Shown here one piece after another: positions 22,650 to 36,100 of a stretch of DNA of 64,000 nucleotides. The stretch's first letter is position 1, and each line of letters opens with the position of its first letter. The position numbers and the translations under genes are program-made. The stretch comes from Sphagnum magellanicum (lineage: Eukaryota; Streptophyta; Sphagnopsida; Sphagnales; Sphagnaceae): contig CM038912.1 of NCBI GenBank assembly GCA_021904315.1, positions 18,005,061 to 18,069,060 of the forward strand, in the 5' to 3' direction. The notes below the pieces were generated by a model, which searched no databases, was not told the DNA's origin, and saw nothing but the letters and a program-made list of their open reading frames with translations.

Positions 22650-25600
22650 TCAAGCTCCTGTTACATTTGCAGGCACTGAAAGAGGTTCAAAATCCTGGCC
22701 TATAATCACCATTTCCTTCTCCACCTTCACCATCCCAGGCTTGCTTCCCTTCACTTTTTGCAAGTATTTGGGGTTTGTGTATGATACCTCAACTTTTCCA
22801 CTTCCACGGGCCTTAGAACATATCCCACATATACCAGCCCACCCAAAAACCCATCACCACCTCAATTCAACATGCATCCCAGCACCCTGATTTAGGAAAG
22901 CATGTTGGCCTTCTCAACTTTGGAAATGGAACACAAATTCTCAAGGATTTTGTTGCAGCAAAGGTAGTAGACAAGCCAAACCTTGGAAAAGTATGCTGCT
23001 AAATCGGCTGAGAATTGCAAGTCAGCATCCAATGGCACTTGTCCAGGAGGCACTCGCAACAAGAGCTGTGACCAAAACAAAAAAAACATGTCACCAAACC
23101 ATCACAGAGGGTTGCTCCAACAAAGAAAGCAATGAGATGAATGACACAATCCTCTCCAAAATGACTTCACCACACAACCCCCTTGGAACTAATAAACATG
23201 TGCTTCAGAATGGGGCCCTCACACAGGTGTGGATTTGGATCTAATAACATGAAAGCCATGACTCATGTATAGTATGATCACATCTTTGTAAGGTTGAACA
23301 TTGTCTTAGAAAAACCATACAACCTTCACAGGTCTGCACCAAAGCTTCAAAATGAGGACAAATGAGTTGGTGGCAGCTTGGAGAAGTCAGGACTGACCAA
23401 CTGTTCTATGAGATGAGTCAGGAAAAGACAGAGAGATATAAGTTACATGGCAACCAGGAGTGTTGCGAGCATGAAACCATAAGTCATAATCAGTGGCCAC
23501 ACGGTTGGTCAGCACATCATTTTGACGATTATTTCGGCCCACCAGGACTTCAAAACCTGCACATGCAGACACAGAGACTCCCAGACAATGCACATGAAGA
23601 AAGAGTTTGACACATGCCAGATCCATTTCTTTAGTTTTGGCACATATTATAACAAAAAACAGGTTCACAAATGATCAAAATGAACTTGCTAAACCATCAA
23701 TTGGTTCAATATATGTACCACTGTGCAAAAGAACTACCTGATGGTGATGTGAAGTGGCGCATATTGCCAGTGAGATTTTCAGGTGCAGATTGCTTTTTTT
23801 TCTTCTGCTTGTTTGTTGATGGTGGACAACCTACACCAATGCAATATGAAGCACTTCCTTCACCCATTCATAAGTCAATAAGCTATGCTTGCTACAAATA
23901 GCTTGACAAGTCAAGATAAAACGAGCCAATGTTGTCAAGTGATTTTTATTCAACAGAACAAACATAACACAACCACTTATAAATGTAATCCATCAATTTG
24001 TGACAATTAGGTGTGCCTTTACCAAGCATTGTGGATGAAAAGCATCAGTGCAGATTAAAAGTTCCAACCATGCCAATTTGCAACCTAAATTGGTAAGTAA
24101 GCACCTCCCTTAGTAGTCTCAGAACAATAAAACATGAAATAAACATACAAAATCATGTCCATACCTGAGACAGGAACCTTAAGATAACCACCTTCAATTA
24201 GCTCATCCCGCACCTACATTCCAACCAGAACTAGTGTTAAATACAGGTGCAAGAAACACATGGCATGAGCTCACCAAGCATTCAGCAGATAACAATTTAT
24301 TTCATAGCAAGAATCAACTATGGCTAGGTTATAGAGGGGGAATTTAGGTAGAAGATGCATAATGTACAAACAGCCTAACATCATATTTGACTCACAGGTG
24401 TATAAGTTAACCCACAGATGCACATTCTCTTAGAAATTGGCTGGCAAGGAGTCACAAGGTGTCGTACTCCATCTGAGGAGCATCAAGCATGTAGGCTACT
24501 TGAATGGATCAGTAGCTACAAGTAAGAAAACCACAATTAAGTTTTGTCCTCAAAGACCATAATTATACCTCTTGGAGACTCTTGAGGTCCAAAGGGGATC
24601 CATACTCCTCCAGTTGCTGGAGAGAAACTTCTACCTGGATTCCAGGACAAATTAGTGCTCTACCATACGAAGCAGTATTGAGGAGTCTACTTGTGCATAA
24701 CCAAGTTCAACATGGATGAGCATTTATGCACTGAGAAAGTGATGTCTTTTTTCAAGAGGACCAAAGAAGAAGATCCAAAATGTGCCTCCTGTGGCAATTA
24801 ACCCCCAGAGAGCCAACAGACACTTCAGAATTTCACCCCAATTTTGTGCAGAATTCTCTCATAACTAGAACAGTCAAAGCCCTTGATGGTAACCCTGCTT
24901 GAAAGTTTTAATGTCATTCAGATTTACAGATCAAACGAGTTCCCCACGAATAGCTGATCAAATCTCTATTTTACAATGGCTTTATAAATTGATTCACATT
25001 TTACCTGACGTAAGTAGGAGAGCTCTTCATTTGCATTGGCTAACAGGGGTGCAACTGCCTTCTCAGACCTTCTGAGCTTCTGGCTGTTAAAACATCATCC
25101 AACCACAATTTTTGACAACCAGAAGGATGAACTTGATACAGAACATATATCCAGATGGCATATGCTAAAAGAAATTTGGACTTGCTACCTCCATATTAAA
25201 GTCATACTGATTGTAAAGCCCATGCTCTTTCATCTACAAACATGCAATGTTGCAGCTGTCCTTCAGCAGTTTATTGTGTGATCTGTAATGCACATCAGCA
25301 GTGCCTAATTCTTCATTGCTTTGGACTCCCATGCTCTCCTCATGGTAAGAATAGACTACATAGAAAGGATAGGAACAAAAGATTTCTCAATGACCCTTTG
25401 GCTAATCAGATTTCCATAACCAATGCAAAAGCTGGGGTTCTATCCTCATTCTAATCGGAGCCTTAACCATAAAAATGCACCTATTACAGGACAGTCACTT
25501 GTTCACCATAACTGGTCATAGAAGGTGATGTAAAAGTTCAATAAAGCGGAAGTACCTGCGCTTATAGAGCTTTTGGGCAGTTGTGAGTGCCGTCTGCAGA

Positions 25601-28600
25601 GGGTCCAATGCAACTGTAACAGGCTCCCCTGTTTCAAAATCTGGCAGCTGTCCACCACTGTCAGTTACAAACCTAGAGTCTCAATACTGTTTTTTAAATA
25701 ACATGACAATGCGGTATCATGGAGCAAATTCATAGCACTTCTATGGTCTTGTCCACCATTTCCATGTTTCACGAGTGTTGTAGCCAGTAGTTCATAAGCT
25801 CCATCAGCCTGTTACTGTCTAGTTCATCCACTTGTGGCATTATCCAGCTTACATTTGGCATTTACAGATGTCATCAAACTTGGACAATAACCCTCAACAT
25901 GGACAAAAAGCCTTTGTTTCAACAAAAATCAGGATGATTGCCACTAGTGGCACAAACGCAGCAAAAAAGCTATTGGTTCCAAGTAGATTGTACAATTATA
26001 TAGTATGCTGCAAGGAACTCTTTAGGAGGGGATAATCCTACAACACTCACCTGAACTGATGAAGCACCAGGCTGGCTTACGTGTAGGTTGGCCATAAGAA
26101 GGTCTGCTGTATATGAAATTGCTGCATATCCATTTGATGCCTTTATTTGGTCTTCATATAGCTTCACCTTTTGCACCCCAACAGCAAAGAAATCAAGTAA
26201 ATAACTCCAATAAGGAAGACATTCAACAGGCATCTTGGACATAGCCCTTTGGAAAGAAAGAAATACCATCTTGTCCCAAATAGGATAGGAGAATCACAAA
26301 CTGCAGAGACAACTTATGCATTGATACTTTGATAAGCAAATTTCAGTTTTGTGAACTAATAAGTCTACTCTGTGAACATTGCACTTGCATGACACTTGAG
26401 GGGAAAAAACTAAAATGAAAGGAGATGCACTCACTAACTTCATCAGCTCCCTACAGCCAATATAGGCCAGTGTAACCACTAGCCTGGGATCTATCACAAA
26501 TCTGGAAGCAATCGGAAAACTCAGCCATAAAATTGACCAGCACCTAACAACACAAAAGAGAAAACGTACAGAGAACACAGAGGGGAAAAAACTAAAATGA
26601 AAGGAGATGCAGATTAGGAAGAAACAACAGGATATAATAGGCAAAAGGGAGAAGACAAACAAACACCAAGTGGGCTTAAAAGAGCTCCCCACATACAAGA
26701 CTATATACAAAATCATTTGGAATATTCTGAATGCTGAAATTCCAAAAAGGAATTCTCTTTATTGAGCATACCTCTAGTCCTCTTTGAGAGAATCTCCTAG
26801 ACTGACCATCTGAGAAATGTAAAAAAAACTTCAGAAATAGAAAGCCTCGAGAATATATAAAATTGACTATTGATAATTCTCAACCTACAAATAATGTAAT
26901 TGAGATATTGGAGGAGACAAATACTAAGATAAGGAGATCTCTACCTAGGAAGAATACACTTGATGGCAGAGAAGAAGGATCTTTTCTTTAATTAGATAGG
27001 CTCAAAATCTTAGTGAGTTGCAGAGCATGGCCAATACTAAGACCAGATCAGAACAAGGGAATTCAGAAAGCCAAAAAAGCATACAAACCAAATTTTTGGT
27101 TCTATACTTAGAGAGGAAGACAATAGACATATTACCTTCAAACATAAGAGAAGACAAAAACCAGTCTTCCATTATAATCTCTGTAGACAAAAAACTCCAT
27201 GAGGAGAAAGGTATGGGTTACAACCGGAGACCACTTACACATAATTACAAGATCAAACATTCTCCCTAGATATAGGCAAATGAAGAGGAGGGGGGGAAGA
27301 GGAACAGAGAGGCAAGGACTCAAATGAAAAGGAACCCAAAGATTATTATTAGGAAGAAAAAAGGAGAAGGTTAATGAACCTTGGAGATCTTCTATTGTTT
27401 CACCTGCCTTCTCAATTATAGCCTCTTGCAAAGAAGGTATGTAAAAGACTCATTCATATTCTTTTCAATAGAGAAGCAGCAAGTTTGAACATTTTGTGAT
27501 CACTGTGACTGACAGAATCCGCAGAATCCCCATGAATGTTTTTGATAGGAAGGACTCTAGAGGAATGGAAACCCTCTCTTGCTAAATTGGCATATGGTGG
27601 CTTAAATTCAAAAGACAGACTTGCAAGTGTTAACAATCCTTTGGCTTCTCTTAAATGCTCTTGGAATCTATCAAAGGAAGACTTAAAGATTTGCTAAACA
27701 TAGAACAAGCTACTATTATTCACAATATAACCAACATAAATTACTCCTTCATTTGAAAATGGGCAGAGGCTGGCTGAAGAGTTTAAGGTGTTTTTACCAC
27801 CATCTTCTAAGTCTACTAAGGTCTGGAGTGACAAATTATGTCATTTTCTTGACCACATTATATGACATAATCTTCTAATGATGATCATACACTCATAATT
27901 GTGACCAAAATGTGTCTGTTGGGCATGAATTTTGTGTTAAATCATTGAATCTGCCACCCCAGACCTCAATGTCATGTCCCTTGCCCATTATGTTGCATTT
28001 GTCTCTTGGCTTGCCATAAGAGGCTCACTTGCACCTTGCCCAACATAATGGGCAGGGACTTGACCATTCCATAGTACGTTAAGAGACTTAATATTGAAGA
28101 CAGAAATGTGTATTGGCAATTAAAATTTGAACCAGGCCCCATCTTACGTTTCCATGTCCAAAATCATGGAGCTTATTTAGGTTATCTCTTGTTAAATAAG
28201 AGAATCTATCATTCATAATGGACCCAAGAGATTTTATCATTGAAGCAAGCTCTCAGTTTAAGAAATAGTTGCCAGCTCAGGCAAAAGTCTCCTATCTTGA
28301 TTGAGGACTCAAGATAACCCCTTTTCGATGGGAGGCCCATAGGGAAGAATAAAATGGTGTTGCTTGATATGACTCAAAGATCACAGTGCTGGCACTTGCA
28401 GAGAGTCACCTGTAACAAAGCATTTGAAGGTCTCACAAGAAGTCAAGTGTACAAACCTTGGCTTGAGCTTTTTTGACAGCAGCACCCACCTTGCCAACTA
28501 GCTGCTGCCTTAGCTGACCATAACCACCATCCCCACACACATAATCACAAAATCAGATGGCTAATTCATTTAGTAATGTTCACCACTGAAGAATACAGCC

Positions 28601-31600
28601 AGGATCAACCAGGATTTCAGTTAAGGTTATTGGGTATGCAGGAAGGGCATAAAGAAACAAGATCTATACCTGCTGAAACCTTTCACCTTCATGAATCCCT
28701 GTGTAGTAGTCATCAAGCATTGCTAGAACACTGCGAGTGCCAATGTGCATGTCTCTTTCGCTTGAAAGGATGTATGGGCTATCCCCCCCTAACACACTAT
28801 ATGACCCATTACTCCTGCAGCATTGTACAACTATACTTTATAACCAACTCAGTTGTCAGATCACCTCACCTCTGTGTGTGTCTTATAGGGTTAATAATCG
28901 ATATAGTCTGCATAGTACTGAGATGATTGCCAGGACAAGAAACCTGGCCTGCAACTATAAGAGATAAACAAATGCAGATGAAAGCCAAGGATGAAACCTA
29001 ACAGTGCCTGGTGCAAAGGTCGACTCCCTGAGGGTTGTCAACCAACCCAGCCATGCCTTGTGCAATGAGACCCAACCATCCTCTGGTATCTTAGAAACAA
29101 CCTGTACATATGAAGCCATCATCCTTTCAAAAAAGAGTTTGAAAAAGTAATTGACTACATATTAAGATTTGTTTGTTGCAGATCAGACAACAAGACATTT
29201 TAACAACAAAATGCAGGAAAAAGAAAAGGAAAACACTGAAAAGAAAGAGTGAAATACAAAAGCTTGCACTGCAAACAACTTAACCCCTCTTGCAGGTCCA
29301 GGGACCACCGACAACAACTTGGATGGTCATGACTAACATAACTTCTGCACCAACTTCATCAATGCCCAGAAGCAGGTCTAGACTAATAATTTTAAACCAC
29401 CAACTCATGAACTGAGTTTCTGTCGCCAATCCCAAAACAACAGGAAGACTCAGTCATGATGCTGGCTAGCATACAATGGGAAAAAATCAAAAGAAAAGAA
29501 TAGTTGTGACAAAGAAATACAAAACTCATCAAGAAAGTATGATTCCCACAGAAAGCCCAGATGTGCAGACAATTAGAGTCATGCCACCAGTTTCAGCAAA
29601 ACACGGAAACAGAAAAAGTATTCACTGACACAGAAAGTTCATACATACACTATTTGCATCCAGGCCAGCTTGGACCATGAGTTCTGTAGCCAATCCTGGT
29701 CCTACACCTTGGAATGCTTGCACCTGTTCCACAAAATAAGTCTGATGTCAGGAGGCTCCTTGGTTTCCTCTATGCTGCCCAAGTGAATTCCAGTATCACA
29801 TGCTTGTCTTCTGTGACAAACTTCAGCACATGGATCTAAGTCACAAATTGAACTGCACTGGCAGTGAGAATAAATTGCCACTGACACTTGGGACAATCTT
29901 AGTTGTTACAATAGGGAGGAGGAAAGATCATTAAGAGAGGCAATTACCAAACTATCAATAAGCTTTTCTTCCAAAGTCGAACATACAATTGACCTCCACT
30001 CAAGCATCCTGCCACAAAAAGCTTTTGGGCTCAAAATACATAATTTGCCTGAATTCCAGCCTAGAAATTTGGATATCATGTGGCATTTATAGGCCTGTGG
30101 AACTTAAATATGGTAAGAGCTAGCCAGGAGGTACTAACCCAGTGAAGTTAGAGGGAGGGGAGCCTTGGGCTGCAGGGGGCATTTGGTATTTACCACCCAC
30201 TTGCACCATTCGAACACTTGTCATTTTTGCTCCAACCTGCATTCCAGATTTGAACAAGAAGGAAATCACTGCATAAAAACTATGGGATGGACTCAACATT
30301 TGCTGTACTTCCAAGTCCTTGATTGCACTAAATGGATCAAAAAAAAGTGAAAACTTACTTGTCTGATCAAGGACTTGTTAACTGTTCCAATGCAGCAAAT
30401 CACCTTTTTGCCGAACTGACAGTTACATCTTTAGTTTTAGAAATGTGTCAGAGACTTTAGAGGCAAAATTGACTGACCTGGAAGGCGCATGCAAGAACCC
30501 CCATGTCAGCATTGGTCAAGAAAACATTGCTATACCGTCCCATAATCTCTATGAAGATGTGCTTTGAAGGTGGCTCAGAGGGTCTCACACCAAGCGTTAG
30601 CTCTACCACTCTTTCCCACTCTTCTGGAAGCCTCACCTACAAAATTATACATTGCAAGCATAATTGTAAATCCTGAAAATCCAGAAGCCTGTGATCATCA
30701 AAAGACATGAAGACTTTGTGCTTTGGGGGTTTTTAGTTTCCAAACACTTTGAGTTAGACTTTTGCCAAACCTCAAGAATTGCAAGGCCCCTAAGCAAGTA
30801 ACGAAGCTGCTCTCCAAAAGAGAAATTGTCCGATACTGAGACGTCATTGCCACTCAGTGTATCTCCAACACTGATGTGAGCACAGGCCGGGTTCCAGCAT
30901 ATCTTTAACCAGCTTGAGCGTTCCATGGTGCGAATGGCCATGCCCAAAGTGAATCGGTCACTTTGCACTATTTTCTCAATCTTGGCAGGAACCCAGCTGG
31001 AGGATAACTCAGTGCATGCTGCTTTGATAGTAGTATAGTCCATTGCCTGTACTGCACACCTCCAAAAGCAAAGCTTTAAGTACTCAAAACAAGTTAAGAA
31101 ATTCGAAACAGGAAACCAGCACCATTGTCCAAATCTCTTCACATGTCAATGGAAGCCACCATCGAAGGCAAAATAGCTAGCAGCTGCAATGCCAGTCCAC
31201 TTGGCATTGTTCATATGTGGACTTGGTGTCAAAGTCTTCTCAACTGGCAGTAATTTCCCAACTGCCAGAATACGATTTCAATCTTCAGAAAGGTTTTCTT
31301 TCAACATCTGTGATACTCCTAGTTTTATAAGACACTTCTGAATGTATGATGGTGCGATTTGGCTTGTCATGGGAAAAGACACAAAATTCCGGGACCCAAA
31401 CTGACTTCCGCCCGACTAGCCTACCACATCACAAAGTATTTCTCAGTAGTGATGAAAAACTGAAAAACAACATACCTTTAGCGAACACCCGAAACCCTAA
31501 CTCTCGCCTCCACACCCGCTGCTTGTTGCCAACAGCGCTGGCAGGAGGCTCCAGCAATCTTCTTCGAAACCCATTATTGTAGGCACTCCAAGATAAAGAA

Positions 31601-31770
31601 AAGAATTGGGCAGGAGGAAACACGGAATAATTTTCAATGAGACCAAACAAGATTGAAAGGTGCATAGAATTTTTAATACAAGAAGAAGAAGAAGAAGAGT
31701 AAGTTAAGGTTTGATGGGTTGAGGCCAAGAAACCCACATTGGGTTTTGTAGCTAATACAGTACTCATCAT
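22650..31770 (-). CDS. RqcH-type NFACT protein (FbpA/NEMF family), probably organellar
   Basis: NFACT proteins bind stalled large ribosomal subunits and add C-terminal tails to nascent chains. Eighteen minus-strand exons: 31770-31476, 31051-30771, 30636-30478, 30236-30139, 30008-29948, 29723-29649, 29101-28998, 28730-28670, 28513-28457, 26167-26051, 25647-25556, 25083-25005, 24634-24569, 24213-24165, 23830-23738, 23556-23447, 23065-22982, 22811-22650; about 680 residues. Residues 1-98 are Ser/Arg-rich, like a chloroplast or mitochondrial transit peptide. NFACT-N follows (MDYTTIKAACTEL, DRFTLGMAIRTMERSSWLKI, IEIMGRYSNVFLTNADMGVL), then a helix-hairpin-helix at about 299-323 (FQGVGPGLATELM), a coiled coil at about 380-510 (ADLLMANLHVSQPG, DFETGEPVTVALDP, KLYKRSQKLRRSEKAV) and NFACT-R at about 555-640 (VLVGRNNRQND, DYDLWFHARNTPG, LLRVPPGQVP, ADLAAYFSK). 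A stop lies just 5' of the ATG. The exon 7/8 junction is uncertain; a loop exon could be missed. Confidence 0.93.
26168..28456 (-). other. Long intron 9 of the RqcH-like gene
   Basis: At 2.29 kb this intron is more than twice the length of any other in the gene. The coding sequence either side joins cleanly (QAK then VKLYEDQ), so no exon is missing. The intron is more AT- and purine-rich than its neighbours. It contains a 32-bp exact direct duplication (26398-26429 and 26580-26611) and an inverted repeat with a 45-base loop (27976-28059). These suggest inserted, now decayed, mobile DNA, but I identify no family. Confidence 0.6.
27976..28059. repeat. Intronic inverted repeat, 19-20 bp arms
   Basis: The left arm GTCCCTTGCCCATTATGTTG (27976-27995) pairs with the right arm CAACATAATGGGCAGGGAC (28041-28059). 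The only defect is one unpaired T, and the loop is 45 bases. A transcript from either strand would fold into a stem of about 19 bp. This could be the fossil of a small MITE or a foldback able to make small RNA; the sequence alone does not decide. Confidence 0.6.
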
Positions 31771-33117
31771 CCTGGTCACGGAATTGAATTGCAATTACGG
31801 CGCAAAAAATTAAGCACAGATTGACAGAGATTTGCTTCAACGTTTTCGAATCTGGATCTGCAGCAAAAGATTGCCTCACATTGCCATGAAATTGGAAGTG
31901 AAAAAGTATGTGACGCAAACAGAGCTTTCGACGGCCACTCTCGTTCCTAAGTCCCACCCGGATGTAGAGCCGATGAAGTGCTATTGGGAACATCTTAGGG
32001 AACACATTGAGAACTTGATAACCACTCTGGAAACCTATAATTTTCACTTTTTTTTTCTTTAACAAACTCTAATCATAATAATAATAATAATAATAAAATG
32101 GCAGGAGCATTTGCAATATCCTTTTAATTATTTTCAAAATGAGTATGTCCATTGATATTATTATTCACAAAAATTGCTCTTGTTGGTATTTGTGTATCAT
32201 TAATAGTAGTCTTTTTTTTTGAAAATGTGAGGTTAAAGTTATATATTTTTTCATAAATGTTTGTAATGTTGATGATTGGACTGTTTTTATTAATAACAAA
32301 TACCTTAGTTCCAGATCAAATTTGACAACAAATTGATGAATAATTAATTAATATTTTAAACTTGACTTTAGCATTTGGTTTTTATATTTTTTGAAATTTT
32401 CAGTAGGTAAATAATAATAATAATGAAACGTATAATGAACACATTTTTGTTGTGTTTATGGACAATCTAGTGTGTCTAGATTGTCTCAATTTTAAGTTCT
32501 TGAACTTTTAAGGTTTGTAAATATTCGACACTCAAATATTTGCAATTTTTTTAATTTAATAATTATAAAAATTTCAGCATAAATCTTTTTTTTTTCAAAA
32601 TTTTCACAAAAATGAAAAATAATTCAATTTATGACAAAATTGTTTATGTATATATGTTGAAATCTCCAATTATCATAGTTCGACAATTTGAAAGCAATTT
32701 ATGTATAATGGATTCTAAAATACAACAAAAATATGTTGTGTGCATTTTGGGTGGTTTATAAATTAGAATTTTATATATAATAGTTCTCATGTGTTGTTAT
32801 TAAAATGTGTGATGATAAATTCAGCACCAAAGTTTGTGACATTATTATCATAAAGTAGCATTATTACATGTTGATCATAACATGACAAAATATGAAATTT
32901 TTGTGATAAAACATTGTAAATATTTGAATTCATATAAACAATTTTTTAATTTTTGTTTCATTTAAACAAAGAATATGAAATGTTGACAAGTTTGGATCAA
33001 CAAGAATATTTTCAAAATGTAATTTTAAATAATGGATGTTAAAAGATAATATGATTACAAATTATGAACAATATAATTTGAGAAAAACAATATCAAGCTT
33101 GTATTGTGCATTTATTG
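31771..33117. other. RqcH upstream region passing into transposon-rich DNA
   Basis: The first ~215 bp upstream of the RqcH ATG have genic composition. At 31981-32018 there is a copy of the dispersed GGGAAC motif, and from about 32040 the DNA turns abruptly AT-rich, with an ATA microsatellite at 32074-32097. The promoter is therefore short or overlaps repeat DNA. No other exon recognised; the + frame at 31832-32062 is a shadow. Confidence 0.5.
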
Positions 33118-36100
33118 TTAATCAGAACATTTCTTCTTGGACAAGATTATATATTTGAACGATTTTGTGTAATAATGATGAGAGTAAAATAATTGTTTTT
33201 TTGAATAGAGCCTAGATAGTGTAATATATGTTAAACCATGTCTTATTACACCAATTGGATCAAATGTTAAACAATCAATAAATAACTTTTGTGAACAATG
33301 TAACATGCATGTTGTAGTTAATTGGATTGGGAATTGAATTTTCATGATAATATGGGAAGGATTATTCCCTATTTTTATTCTAACAATTTTATGTTCAATT
33401 AGTGTCCTTTTTTGTTCACACCAATTTTTTTGAAATAGTTTCAATATAATCTTCAAAAATTCTAGTAACCCCATTCATGAAACCATTTAATGTTTCATAA
33501 TTTCTTACACACAGTTTCACTAGCATTTTTTCTTGACAAATATTTCATAATGCAAGCCAATTGTTTGGGATGATAAATTTGATAATTTAAAATGTGAAGA
33601 CCACATTTCTAAATGTATATCATGTGCTATAAATATGAATGTTTAATTTGGTGTGTTTTCAAATACATTTTTGTTGTGCATAGTTGTTTTTTAACATTTG
33701 CGTAAAATAAATATGGTAAGGCATTGCCCATTGATGGCATTTTATAATAATTATTGTTCATAAATTTGATGTTTCCAATTGTTTGTGAAGTGGTTCAAAA
33801 CCTATTTAATATGTTTATAGAATTGATATTGTTTTGTCACATGACTTGTAATTTATAACATTTTACATATTTTGACCAATAGCTTATTGCAATAGTATTA
33901 AAAGTATTAGTTATTTTGAAAATCCATGAATCTTGGATTGGAAGAACTTCATAGAAATCACCAATCATTATTACATCTAAATCACTTATGAATTCATAAT
34001 AGAGTTGTATTATAACATATAGTCCATATTCAATAAAATTAGACATCTTGTTACCAACTAAAGGTATTTCTTTTAGGAGAAGCAATCGAAATTGATTATA
34101 TGTTGTTATAAATGTCTCGCATCTTTCATCACTTAATCCATTAAATTTTGTAATTTTTTGTTTAATGGAATCACAAGTGTAAAATGTATTGTTGTGCCAT
34201 TGATATTAAATGATCTTTTACCTATGTATGTTAATTTCATAATCATTGGTTTTAAATAGTCAGCATCTATGATTTTATTTATGTAATATCATAACATGTT
34301 TTGTATGATACACATCAAGGTGAAAATATTTCTTGTGCCTATTCACCTTATCAAAAAAAACATGTAATGGTTATCTAAGGTTTTTTGTTTTTTTTGTGTA
34401 AAATATTGTCAACAATAATTATTTGTTCATCATTTAGGTGTTTCATATGTGAAGAAAACTTTTTATATGTTATGTATTCATATGCTATTTGAAAAGTATT
34501 ATGTGTCAGTAGATTATTTTGTGGTTTTTATTTTTTGATTATGAAAAATTTTCATATGACAAATTGTATGGTTCAATTTTTTTAATATTAGTGAATAATA
34601 TATTATTTTATGGATTAATTACATTATTAATTATTTCATTTGGAAATCAAATTTCCCATCCATTTTGTTTCATGAATTTTTATTTAATCTTTAACTTGTG
34701 ATTTTAAATTGTCCCATTCAATATCATATTTTTTAGATGAATCAAAATTATACACAAATGTTTTTTTATTTTATTCTTATATCATTTTCTTGTTTCATAT
34801 AAACATTTTTCCATGAATCATATTTTTTTGCAAATTGAGCTCTAATTTTTGAAAGGGTTTAAATAAAAAGAAATAATTATAAAGTTACAATGATTTTTTG
34901 AATATTTGTGCATATTAAATGAGACCCATGAATAGTTTTTTTTTCATATGTTCCTTGTTTATTTTTATATCCTAATTAGTAACAAATTTTGCCAAACACA
35001 AATGATTTAATTTCTCATGTTGATTGATATATTCATTAACCAATGAATTGCAATGAATTTTTGTAGAAGTTGGAGATAAGTTTTGTAAATTTTTTATGGT
35101 AATAATACAAATGTTCTATCATGTTTTTGACATGTGTTTATAAATTGAAATGATCTGGTGAAACGATATACTAATATGTATAATGATATATATATACTGC
35201 TTGTTGTATAAACATTTGTTGTACATTTTTAAATGCATTTTTTATTTTTTCAATGCATTTATATGCTCCAATTTGTTCATGTTTATGCATATATTATATG
35301 ACTTTCATTTCTAGAGTTATAAATTTATGTATTTTTGTTAAGTATGAAGTCCAATACAATGCTTATTCATGTGGATTTAAAATGTATTATGTGTCTATAT
35401 TTGATTGCCATAAAGGTCATGCATATATGCCAAATACATTTATGAGTGTATCATTTGGTTTTTTTTTTTTAAATAATTTTCATTTTTGTGTTGTGTATCA
35501 TCAACTTTAAATGTTTGCTTGTTCAAAAGAAATGTCTTCATCTAGTTCCATTTCAACAATTTTATTATAGATATAAATATTAATTTCATGATGCTTTGAA
35601 ATAGGATCTTGTCCTTCTAAAAGTAATAATATTGGAATTGACAAATTGATTTGACATTTCTTTCTACATGTTCATTTATGTTGATGTATTTGCATTATGA
35701 CTAATTTCATTTGAAATCATTTTTTATCAATTATTAAATATTTGTTCACGAAACTTTCAATGTTTCGATTTTTGAAAACACCATATCTAAGAACATTTTC
35801 CAAACCATAATAATCCATGGTCATGAGGAAACCCCTTCAATTGAAATTTAGTTATGAAAAATTAATCTTTCACTTGAACAAATATTAGTAATTTGAAAAA
35901 GTTACAAAACCTATTCATTTTGTATTCATAATAATGTGAACAAGCGATTGGATCATTTATAATAATTTCTATAATATTTCACGAACTATCATTTGTTATT
36001 TACATTTTCAATAATGTATTGATCATGCAATTCTTTTAATGTTTTTATAAAAGTTGGCCAATTATTTATGCCTATTGTAAATGTCACAAAAAATGTTGGC

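Noticed and set aside
26294..26716. Minus-strand 140-codon frame inside RqcH intron 9 as an extra exon
   Set aside because: The family alignment continues directly from exon 9 to exon 10, so no exon is needed, and the product is hydrophobic and compositionally biased.
31832..32062. Plus-strand 76-codon frame upstream of the RqcH-like gene
   Set aside because: It crosses the junction between genic DNA and repeat DNA and contains the dispersed GGGAAC motif; no homologue recognised.
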